A DNA stretch of 5,268 nt. Origin: JBOFLG01 sp051657745 (GTDB lineage: Bacteria > Actinomycetota > Actinomycetes > Actinomycetales > Dermatophilaceae). Where the stretch lies: the NCBI GenBank assembly GCA_051657745.1, contig JBOFLG010000081.1, forward strand, positions 1 to 5,268, written 5' to 3'. The notes under the pieces are model-generated. The model made no database searches and was not told the DNA's origin. It was given only the letters and a program-made list of their open reading frames with translations. Position 1 is the stretch's first letter. The number at the start of each line of letters is the position of its first letter. Of the stretch, positions 1 to 5,268 are shown one piece after another. The position numbers were made by a program, and so were the translations under genes.

Positions 1-1265
1 GTCATCAGGATGCCGCGGTTGCACGTCGCGAGGTGCAGGTAGGCGTCGAGATCCTCGTCGTGGGCCGCCGCAGACTCCTCGCCGGTTCGGGGGGCAGGCC
101 GGGCGAACCGGTACTCGGCGCGCGCGCCCAGCCGGCGTACCGACCAGGGCACGTCGTACTCATCGAGGGTGGCCTGGACTCCGGCCTCGAACTCCTGGGC
201 CAACGATGTCATGTGCGCGAAGGCATCCGTGGTGAGCACCTCGCCGAGGGTGGCCCGCATCGCCGCCGTCGACATGGCATTGCCGGCGAGCGTGCCGCCG
301 ACCCCGCCGACGTCAACGATGTCGGCGTCGCCGGCATCCGTCAGCCTGGTGACCGACCGGGCGATCTCGTCGGTGATGCCGTAGGCCCCGCACGGGATGC
401 CGCCGCCGATCGACTTGCCGATCACGAGGAGGTCCGGCTGGAGGCCCCACTCCCGGGTCGCGCCACCCCAGCCGGCCGAGAAGGTGTGGGTCTCGTCGAT
501 CATCAGCAGCGAGCCGTATCGGGTCGCCAGTTCGCGCACGCCGTCGAGGAAGCCTGGCTCGGGCAGCACGATGCCGATATTCGTCAGCGCGGGCTCGGTG
601 AGGACCGCAGCGACGTCGCCGTGTGCGAGTTCGCGTTCGACGGATTCGAGGTCGTTCCACGTCGCGACCCGAGTGGTGAGGTCGAGTGCGACTGGGGGGC
701 CGACATTGCCGGGGCGGGACTGTGCCTTTCCCGCCGGGCCGGGCACCGCAAAGGTCTCGTCGACCGACCCGTGGTAGCAGTACGCGAAGACCAGGATCTT
801 CGGCCGTCCGGTCGCCAACCGGGCCAACCGCACCGCCCATCGGTTGGCGTCCGTGGCGGACAGGGTGAACGACCACATCGGCAGCCCGAACCGGGCGGTG
901 AGCTCGGCGCCGACCCATTGCGCGTCATCCGTTGGCAGCATGGTCGTGACCCCACCGAGTTCGCCGATCCGTCGAGTCACCGCTGCCACGGTCGGTGCGG
1001 GGGAGTGGCCTGCCATCGCGCCGGTATCGCCGAGGGCGAAGTCGATATAGGTGTGGCCATCGACATCGGTGATCCGGTTCCCGTTCGCCCGGTCCAAGGA
1101 GAGCGGGAACCCGCCGCTCCACTTGTTCATCCACGTCATCGGCACCTGCCCGAACAGGTTCGCGGCTGCTGCAAACGTGGCCCGGCTCCGCGGGTGTGTG
1201 GTGGTGTATGTGTCTCGCTCGGCGGCGAGGAGGTCGCTGAGGCGGGTTCGGTCGACATCCGGCAT
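1..1265 (-). CDS. Class-III PLP-dependent aminotransferase, glutamate-1-semialdehyde aminomutase-like (3' end cut by window edge)
   Basis: This frame stays open from an ATG at 1265 to the left edge and gives 421 complete residues without a stop. The family is roughly 430-460 residues long, so only the C-terminal tail is missing. Visible fold-type I class-III marks, in order: DVDGHTYIDFALGD near the N-terminus; the phosphate-loop segment LSATDAN, where classical GSA aminomutase has SGTEA; CYHG with Tyr164, the likely PLP-stacking aromatic; EPALTN; IDETHTF with Asp257, expected to contact the pyridine nitrogen; and GKSIGGG with Lys284, the expected Schiff-base lysine. GGTLAGNALS follows, as in GSA aminomutase. 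It is expected to be a cytosolic enzyme moving an amino group with PLP. The DETHT and LSATDA variants argue against a genuine HemL, so the substrate is unknown. ATG 1265 is the only ATG in frame near the conserved N-terminus, and no clear Shine-Dalgarno precedes it. It is divergent from the neighbouring genes. The family call is firm; the substrate is not. Confidence 0.9.
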   Translation of the reverse strand, partial: MPDVDRTRLSDLLAAERDTYTTTHPRSRATFAAAANLFGQVPMTWMNKWSGGFPLSLDRANGNRITDVDGHTYIDFALGDTGAMAGHSPAPTVAAVTRRIGELGGVTTMLPTDDAQWVGAELTARFGLPMWSFTLSATDANRWAVRLARLATGRPKILVFAYCYHGSVDETFAVPGPAGKAQSRPGNVGPPVALDLTTRVATWNDLESVERELAHGDVAAVLTEPALTNIGIVLPEPGFLDGVRELATRYGSLLMIDETHTFSAGWGGATREWGLQPDLLVIGKSIGGGIPCGAYGITDEIARSVTRLTDAGDADIVDVGGVGGTLAGNAMSTAAMRATLGEVLTTDAFAHMTSLAQEFEAGVQATLDEYDVPWSVRRLGARAEYRFARPAPRTGEESAAAHDEDLDAYLHLATCNRGILM

Positions 1266-1271
1266 GTCGAC

Positions 1272-1277
1272 ACGGTA
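1272..1277 (-). promoter_or_regulatory. Possible -10 element for a leaderless aminotransferase transcript
   Basis: Read on the minus strand, TACCGT matches the actinobacterial TANNNT -10 pattern. It ends 6 nt before the aminotransferase ATG, so transcription could begin at the start codon itself. The lack of a Shine-Dalgarno fits this. A -35 at the right distance (TTCCAC, 18 nt upstream) is only a weak match. Short TANNNT words occur by chance, so this is an inference from spacing. Confidence 0.35.
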
Positions 1278-1433
1278 GTGGTGCGGATGGCGTGTGTGGA
1301 AGTCGCTGAAGAGGCTGAATCCGTGGCAGTGGGTGAGAAGGGCGACGGATCGATGACTCGCAATACCCCGGCAGTGGGCACCGCGCTCCGCCCACAGCCG
1401 CCACCGGTGACGGATGCCGCCATCGCACCCTTC

Positions 1434-1439
1434 TAGGCT
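1434..1439 (+). promoter_or_regulatory. Probable -10 element for a leaderless DUF2344-rne transcript
   Basis: TAGGCT fits the TANNNT -10 pattern. Exactly 7 nt separate it from the ATG at 1447, the spacing expected when the first transcribed base is the A of the start codon. No ribosome binding site lies at a useful distance before 1447, which agrees with leaderless translation, common in Actinomycetota. I see no convincing -35. The element also supports 1447 over the in-frame ATG at 1414. Confidence 0.45.
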
Positions 1440-1446
1440 TCGGGGT

Positions 1447-2205
1447 ATGGCCCGCCAGCGCGTCCCCGACGGCCCACCGCCGCCGCCCGCGGTGCAGAAA
1501 CTGCGCATCCGCTACGCCAAGCGGGGCCGGTTGCGGTTCTCCTCGACCCGAGACTTCGCCCGGGCGCTGGAGCGCGCCCTCCGTCGCGCCGGGGTACCGA
1601 TGGCCTACTCCGCCGGTTTCCGGCCGCACCCGCTGATCTCCTACGCGAACGCGGCTCCCACCGGAACTGCGAGCGAGGCGGAGTACTTCGAGATCAGAGT
1701 CACCGAACGGCTCGACCCGGATGCCGTCCGTTCCGCCCTCGACGCCGCGCTACCCGACGGCCTCGACGTGGTCGAGGTCGTCGAGGCCGCACCCGGTGCG
1801 CTCGCTGATCGGCTCGAGGCCAGCGAATGGCACCTGGTCATCCGCGGTGCATCGCCCGCCGACCTCGAGCCGGTGGCGGCCCGCTACCTCGCTGCCGAGG
1901 TTGCCGAGGCCACCCGAGTCTTCAAGAACGGCCCGCGCACGTTCGACACGCGGGCGGCCGTGGTGATGATGACGGTCGACAGGGCGGGCGAGGACGGGTG
2001 TGCGATACTTCGATTGGTCGTACGGCACTCCACACCCTCCGTACGCCCCGACGACATCCTGACCGCACTGCACGCAATCACTGGGTTCTCGCCCCCGCTC
2101 CCACCGTTGGTCACCCGAGTGGCCCAGGGTCCCCTGCTCGATGCAGGTGCCGGGGTAGCCGACCCACTGGCTGCCGACGAGGAAGCCGCCGGCCCCGAAC
2201 GGTGA
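1447..2205 (+). CDS. TIGR03936 family radical SAM-associated protein (DUF2344)
   Basis: The product is a 252-residue protein, the normal size for a stand-alone DUF2344 domain. The diagnostic N-terminal block is present: RYAKRGRLRFSSTRD at about residues 22-36, then AGVPMAYSAGFRPHP at 48-62, ISYANAAPTG to about 73 and SEAEYFEI at 76-83. A Pro-rich stretch (residues 10-14) precedes the domain and an acidic Ala-rich tail ends it. I see no signal peptide or membrane segment, so it is probably cytosolic. The family is named for its association with an uncharacterised B12-binding-type radical SAM protein (TIGR03960), either fused to it or encoded next to it; its biochemical role is not established. 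That partner does not sit just upstream here. The start at 1447 is preferred because the conserved N-terminus begins MAR-like and a -10-like TAGGCT sits 7 nt before it. An in-frame ATG at 1414 would add 11 residues. The rne gene follows after 153 nt on the same strand, probably on the same transcript. Confidence 0.88.
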   Translation: MARQRVPDGPPPPPAVQKLRIRYAKRGRLRFSSTRDFARALERALRRAGVPMAYSAGFRPHPLISYANAAPTGTASEAEYFEIRVTERLDPDAVRSALDAALPDGLDVVEVVEAAPGALADRLEASEWHLVIRGASPADLEPVAARYLAAEVAEATRVFKNGPRTFDTRAAVVMMTVDRAGEDGCAILRLVVRHSTPSVRPDDILTALHAITGFSPPLPPLVTRVAQGPLLDAGAGVADPLAADEEAAGPER

Positions 2206-2230
2206 CGCGCGCTATGCCGCGCGAGCCGAC

Positions 2231-2269
2231 CCGGGGCAACTGCCAACTTCCGTGCTGGGCAGTGCCCGG
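2231..2269 (+). other. Stem-loop 1 between DUF2344 and rne
   Basis: GGGCA (2234-2238) and CTGCC (2240-2244), with one bulged A, pair with GGCAG (2258-2262) and TGCCC (2263-2267) around a 13-nt loop. Two further C-G pairs can form at the base past a bulged G. No T-run follows, so it is not a standard intrinsic terminator. It may be leader structure for rne or a 3' end stabiliser for the upstream gene. Confidence 0.5.
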
Positions 2270-2273
2270 CACG

Positions 2274-2299
2274 ATCCGACCGCTCACCTCTCGGTCGAT
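2274..2299 (+). other. Stem-loop 2 in the rne leader
   Basis: CGACCG (2277-2282) pairs perfectly with CGGTCG (2292-2297) around the 9-nt loop CTCACCTCT. Two more A-T pairs can form past a bulged C (2274-2275 with 2298-2299). It starts only a few bases after stem-loop 1. A short stem like this can arise by chance at this GC content. Confidence 0.4.
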
Positions 2300-2304
2300 G
2301 CGGA

Positions 2305-2334
2305 GCCGATGTGGTTCCGGGTGCGGGCGTCGGC
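2305..2334 (+). other. Stem-loop 3 in the rne leader
   Basis: GCCGATGT (2305-2312) can pair with GCGTCGGC (2327-2334), including two G-T wobbles, around a 14-nt loop. It ends 9 nt before the rne ribosome binding site, so folding or cleavage here could affect ribosome access. It is the weakest of the three hairpins. Confidence 0.3.
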
Positions 2335-2343
2335 CGGGCGTGA

Positions 2344-2350
2344 CGAAAGG
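2344..2350 (+). promoter_or_regulatory. Ribosome binding site of rne
   Basis: GAAAGGA lies 8 nt before the GTG at 2359. It is the clearest Shine-Dalgarno in the window and fixes the rne start at this GTG, because the reading frame holds no better-placed start nearby. Confidence 0.8.
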
Positions 2351-2358
2351 ACGACCCG

Positions 2359-5085
2359 GTGTCCGACACCGACAGCCTCGACGGCTCATCCACCGAAGCG
2401 GTAGCAGCGACCGAAGCCACACCCCCGCCGAGGCGCCGTCGTCGTGCCACCACCGCAGCCAGTGCACCTGCCGGGGGGCGAGCAGGAATCGCCGCCGCTG
2501 ACGCTGGCGCCGCACCCGAGGTGGTCAGCGTTGCGTCATCCGATGCTGCCGCGGGCGGCGAGGTCGCCACGGTTGAGACGGCGGACGTCGCCAGGGCCGA
2601 CGCCACCGGGGAACCCAGGGCCGAGTCGGAGTCGGCCAGCGATCCTGCTGTCGCAGCCACTGATTCGAATGGGTCGCTGGGGGGTGGCGTGCCACGTTTC
2701 GGCCTGCTGTTCCAGGCTCCGGAGCCCACCGTCGCTCCGCAGCGTCGCCGGGCTACCGCGCCGACCCAGGCACCCTCGGAGCGGGTGACTTCGGATGCCG
2801 ACGATGACCAGAGTAGGTCCAGCCGGCCCGCCGGGTCTGGAGAGGCCGCTGCTGCGGAGCCAGCCGTCGAATCCGACCCTCACCACACCGGCGGCGCCGA
2901 CGAGCCGGGCGACGACGAGAGCGCAGGCGCCGCTCGTCGGCGTCGGCGCGGCGGTCGCGGCCGACGTAGCCGAGCGGGCCAGAGCTCAGCCGAGGCCACC
3001 GGTGACGATGGCGACACCGAGCGGGCGTCATCCGGCACCGCAGCGGCACCCACGGAGGAGCGCGCCGGTGACGTCGAGGGGGAGGCGACCTCGTCGGCGT
3101 CGAGCCGCCGCCGGCGTCGGCGTCGCGCGGGCGGCGCAGAGAGCGATGATCCGCCCGGCGTCGTCACCAAGGTCCGCGCACCCCGGGCGAAGAGCGAGGA
3201 GCCGACAGCGGTTCGGGGATCCACGCGCCTGGAGGCCAAGAAGCAGCGGCGGCGTGAGGGGCGGGAGGCAGGTCGGCGCCGAACCATCGTCACCGAAGCC
3301 GAGTTCCTGGCCCGCCGCGAAAGCGTCGAGCGGGTGATGGTGGTTCGCGGCCGCGCGGACCGCGTTCAGATCGGCGTCCTGGAGGACGGCGTGCTCGTCG
3401 AGCACTACGTGTCCCGCGAGACGACGGCGTCCATGGCGGGAAACATCTACCTCGGCCGGGTGCAGAACGTGCTGCCGTCCATGGAGGCCGCCTTCGTTGA
3501 CATCGGCAAGGGCCGGAACGCCGTGCTGTATGCCGGCGAGGTCAACTGGGATGCCGCGGGCCTGGAGACCGGCCAGCCCAAGCGCATCGAGCACGCGCTT
3601 TCCAGCGGCGACACCGTGCTGGTACAGGTGACCAAGGACCCCATCGGCCACAAGGGTGCCCGGCTGACCTCCCAGATCTCGCTGCCCGGGAGGTACGTCG
3701 TCTACGTGCCAGAGGGCGCGATGACCGGGATCTCGCGAAAGTTGCCGGACACCGAGCGGTCCCGCTTGAAGTCGATTCTCAAGCAGGTCGTGCCGGAGCG
3801 GGCCGGAGTCATCGTCCGTACTGCCGCCGAGGGTGCCTCCGAGGCCGAGTTGACGGCCGATGTCACCCGCCTGACCGCTACCTGGGAAAAGATCTCGGCC
3901 AAAGCGGATGCGGCGGGCAAGCGGAAGTCCGGCAGTGGCGGCGCGCCGCTGTTGCTGCACGGTGAGCCCGACCTCACTGTACGGGTGATCCGGGATGTCT
4001 TCACCGAGGACTTCGGGTCGCTGGTCGTCTCGGGTGACACCGCATGGTCCGATGTGACCGGGTACGTCGAGGATGTCGCACCGGACCTGGCCACCCGGCT
4101 CACTCGGTGGACGGCGGACCACGACGTCTTCGCGGCGCACCGCATCGACGAGCAACTCGCGAAAGCGATGGACCGCAAGGTGTGGCTCCCGTCGGGCGGG
4201 TCGCTGGTCATCGACCGCACGGAGGCGATGACCGTGGTCGATGTCAACACCGGCAAGTTCGTCGGGTCAGGCGGAAACCTCGAGGAAACGGTCACCAAGA
4301 ACAACCTCGAAGCGGCCGAGGAGATCGTGCGGCAGTTACGGCTGCGCGACATCGGCGGGATCATCGTCGTTGACTTCATTGACATGGTGCTCGAGTCCAA
4401 CCGCGACCTCGTCGTGCGCCGGCTGCTCGAATGCCTGGGGCGAGACCGGACGAAGCACCAGGTCGCCGAGGTCACCTCGCTCGGGCTGGTGCAGATGACG
4501 CGCAAGCGGGTCGGCTCGGGGCTGATCGAGGTGTTCAGCGAGCAGTGCCACCACTGCGCTGGCCGCGGCATCATCGTCTCCGGCGAGCCGGTCGACAAGG
4601 CCGGCGCGGGGTGTGGGGATGCCGTTCCGTCACGGTCCGGGCGTGGCCGCCGAAGTGGTTCGTCGAGCGCTCCGGAGGAGCCGTCGCGGCCGTCATCCGG
4701 TCCGACCCCGGCCCAGATCGCCGCGGCTGCGCACGCAGCGGCAGTTCGTCACTCCGACGGTGACGGCGAGGGTCAGGGCGTCGCGTCCGCGCACGTGGGC
4801 GGCGCTCCGACTGTAGGTGCCGACGACGCGGTCACACTCGTCGCGAGTGCGGGCACCGCCGAGTCGCCCGCCGTCCAGGTACCTGTCGTCCAGGTGCCGG
4901 AGCGGCGGAAGCGACGGCGCGGTCGAGTGGTCGTCCCCGCGGGGCCGCCACGCGCGGAGGATGCCGAGCAGGCGGTGGGCGGTAACGACGCGGAGCCGGT
5001 CTCGGCGCGGCCGCCTGCCAAGGTCGCAGCTGATGCGTCATCCGGCACCGCCGTGGCCGCCGAGCCGGTCGGCGAGCCCGCCTAA
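2359..5085 (+). CDS. rne: Rne/Rng family endoribonuclease (RNase E/G)
   Basis: The gene encodes 908 residues from a GTG start with a good ribosome binding site. It is an endoribonuclease that cuts single-stranded AU-rich RNA, matures rRNA and tRNA and starts mRNA decay. Residues 1 to about 310 are low-complexity Ala/Glu/Asp/Pro sequence with arginine tracts (25-29, 193-197 and nearby, 250-256) and one hydrophobic island, VPRFGLLFQAPEP (111-123). The core runs from about 325 to 740. It holds an S1 domain (NIYLGRV from 362, AAFVD with Phe379, KGARLT from Lys432), the 5'-monophosphate sensor pair Arg487-Thr488 (VRTAAEG), the catalytic Mg2+ aspartates Asp628 (VVDVNTG) and Asp672 (VVDFIDM), and the zinc-link cysteines Cys730 and Cys733 (CHHC). 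The tail from 740 to 908 is again disordered, with a basic patch RRKRRRGR (849-856). Disordered arms on both sides of the core are usual in actinobacteria, where they serve RNA and partner binding. All key catalytic residues are present, so it should be active. rplU follows on the same strand. Confidence 0.97.
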   Translation: MSDTDSLDGSSTEAVAATEATPPPRRRRRATTAASAPAGGRAGIAAADAGAAPEVVSVASSDAAAGGEVATVETADVARADATGEPRAESESASDPAVAATDSNGSLGGGVPRFGLLFQAPEPTVAPQRRRATAPTQAPSERVTSDADDDQSRSSRPAGSGEAAAAEPAVESDPHHTGGADEPGDDESAGAARRRRRGGRGRRSRAGQSSAEATGDDGDTERASSGTAAAPTEERAGDVEGEATSSASSRRRRRRRAGGAESDDPPGVVTKVRAPRAKSEEPTAVRGSTRLEAKKQRRREGREAGRRRTIVTEAEFLARRESVERVMVVRGRADRVQIGVLEDGVLVEHYVSRETTASMAGNIYLGRVQNVLPSMEAAFVDIGKGRNAVLYAGEVNWDAAGLETGQPKRIEHALSSGDTVLVQVTKDPIGHKGARLTSQISLPGRYVVYVPEGAMTGISRKLPDTERSRLKSILKQVVPERAGVIVRTAAEGASEAELTADVTRLTATWEKISAKADAAGKRKSGSGGAPLLLHGEPDLTVRVIRDVFTEDFGSLVVSGDTAWSDVTGYVEDVAPDLATRLTRWTADHDVFAAHRIDEQLAKAMDRKVWLPSGGSLVIDRTEAMTVVDVNTGKFVGSGGNLEETVTKNNLEAAEEIVRQLRLRDIGGIIVVDFIDMVLESNRDLVVRRLLECLGRDRTKHQVAEVTSLGLVQMTRKRVGSGLIEVFSEQCHHCAGRGIIVSGEPVDKAGAGCGDAVPSRSGRGRRSGSSSAPEEPSRPSSGPTPAQIAAAAHAAAVRHSDGDGEGQGVASAHVGGAPTVGADDAVTLVASAGTAESPAVQVPVVQVPERRKRRRGRVVVPAGPPRAEDAEQAVGGNDAEPVSARPPAKVAADASSGTAVAAEPVGEPA

Positions 5086-5112
5086 CCGAAGGGCGCGTGG
5101 CGTCGTCAGGAT

Positions 5113-5142
5113 TTGGCTGGCTCTGCCGGGCGCCAGTATGTT
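5113..5142 (+). promoter_or_regulatory. Probable sigma-70-type promoter of rplU
   Basis: TTGGCT (5113-5118) and TATGTT (5137-5142) are separated by 18 nt. Each matches the TTGACA/TATAAT consensus at four of six positions, and TATGTT fits the actinobacterial TANNNT pattern. Transcription would begin near 5149-5151 and leave a 5' leader of about 90 nt before rplU. It lies 27 nt after the rne stop, so L21 would be expressed independently of rne. It is the strongest promoter candidate in the window. Confidence 0.6.
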
Positions 5143-5152
5143 TGCCGATGGT

Positions 5153-5219
5153 GTGCCCACCGAGCCGGTGTCCCGTGTCGTCCACGGGGTAGCAACCGGC
5201 CGGTCTGAGAGTGCCCACC
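5153..5219 (+). repeat. 9-nt direct repeat flanking the rplU leader hairpin
   Basis: GTGCCCACC occurs at 5153-5161 and again at 5211-5219, 58 nt apart, on either side of the hairpin. Both copies fall within the predicted rplU leader. The repeat is short but exact, and it could be a protein-binding or RNA-pairing element or chance. Confidence 0.45.
5164..5200 (+). other. Stem-loop in the rplU 5' leader
   Basis: CCCGTG (5172-5177) pairs with CACGGG (5183-5188) around the loop TCGTC. The stem extends by three more pairs to 5169 and 5191, two of them wobbles. A lower stem GCCGG (5164-5168) with CCGGC (5196-5200) can stack on it past the bulge GCAA. Leaders of ribosomal protein operons often fold for feedback control. 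This one resembles no leader that I can name with certainty. Confidence 0.5.
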
Positions 5220-5224
5220 CGAAC

Positions 5225-5230
5225 AGGAAG
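5225..5230 (+). promoter_or_regulatory. Ribosome binding site of rplU
   Basis: AGGAAG lies 11 nt before the GTG at 5242. The spacing is slightly long, but it is the only purine-rich Shine-Dalgarno-like run at a usable distance, and the encoded start matches the L21 N-terminus exactly. Confidence 0.65.
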
Positions 5231-5241
5231 TGAGACACCAC

Positions 5242-5268
5242 GTGTACGCGATTGTGCGTGCAGGCGGT
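5242..5268 (+). CDS. rplU: 50S ribosomal protein L21, N-terminal nine codons (cut by window edge)
   Basis: A GTG start opens a frame reading (M)YAIVRAGG, the conserved N-terminus of bacterial L21, which usually continues with a basic residue and Gln. L21 binds 23S rRNA in the large subunit. Its gene normally leads an operon with rpmA (L27), often followed by obg. Its place after rne is a conserved actinobacterial order and supports the call despite the few codons present. A likely own promoter and a structured leader precede it. Confidence 0.9.

Noticed and set aside
33..1436. A 467-codon open frame on the plus strand
   Set aside because: It lies opposite the aminotransferase, whose conserved motifs run through the minus strand. 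Its translation is Arg/Gly/Pro-rich with no recognisable domain, as expected for an antisense frame in GC-rich DNA.
1414..1446. Upstream in-frame ATG at 1414 as the start of the DUF2344 protein
   Set aside because: The extra 11 residues are not part of the conserved N-terminus, and the -10-like TAGGCT would fall inside the coding sequence. It cannot be fully excluded without a mapped 5' end.
925..1629. A 234-codon minus-strand frame spanning the divergent intergenic region
   Set aside because: It overlaps the aminotransferase start in another frame and the start of the DUF2344 gene. It is Arg/Pro-rich and has no domain, so it is a compositional artefact.
2231..2269. Stem-loop 1 as a Rho-independent terminator of the DUF2344 gene
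   Set aside because: The stem is strong, but GC-rich sequence rather than a T-tract follows it, so leader or 3' end structure is more likely.
3028..4155. A 375-codon open frame on the minus strand within rne
   Set aside because: It is opposite the RNase E core, which carries all catalytic motifs. The antisense product resembles no family I recognise.
5076..5095. Possible intrinsic terminator just after the rne stop
   Set aside because: Only about four base pairs can form across the stop codon and no T-run follows.

Overview
The window is GC-rich DNA with the codon use of a high-GC Actinomycetota (actinomycete). Three things support this: GTG starts on two of the four genes, promoter -10 elements of the TANNNT type placed so that transcripts could be leaderless, and an RNase E with long Arg/Ala/Pro/Glu-rich disordered arms on both sides of the catalytic core. 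The gene order (TIGR03936/DUF2344 protein, then Rne/Rng ribonuclease, then rplU) is a conserved actinobacterial arrangement. I cannot name the genus from this sequence alone.

Layout. On the minus strand, running off the left edge, is most of a class-III PLP-dependent aminotransferase of the glutamate-1-semialdehyde-aminomutase-like type (start at 1265). A divergent intergenic region of about 180 bp (1266-1446) follows, with a possible leaderless promoter facing each way. On the plus strand come the radical-SAM-associated DUF2344/TIGR03936 protein (1447-2205), a 153-bp gap with three consecutive predicted stem-loops and a ribosome binding site, an RNase E/G family endoribonuclease of 908 residues (2359-5085), a 156-bp gap with a good promoter and a hairpin, and the first nine codons of rplU (ribosomal protein L21), cut by the right edge.

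How the parts relate. The RNase E and L21 genes are core RNA-metabolism and translation genes. The former would process rRNA and tRNA and start mRNA decay. The latter normally leads an rplU-rpmA operon, which here probably has its own promoter. DUF2344 probably shares a transcript with rne, because I see no promoter between them. The aminotransferase looks metabolic and has no evident functional link to the other genes.

I found no mobile element, CRISPR array, tRNA, rRNA or toxin-antitoxin pair. I see no wholly new system. The points most worth a second look are the structured rne leader, the rplU promoter and leader with its flanking direct repeat, the paired leaderless-type promoters, and the DUF2344 gene lacking its usual radical-SAM neighbour.
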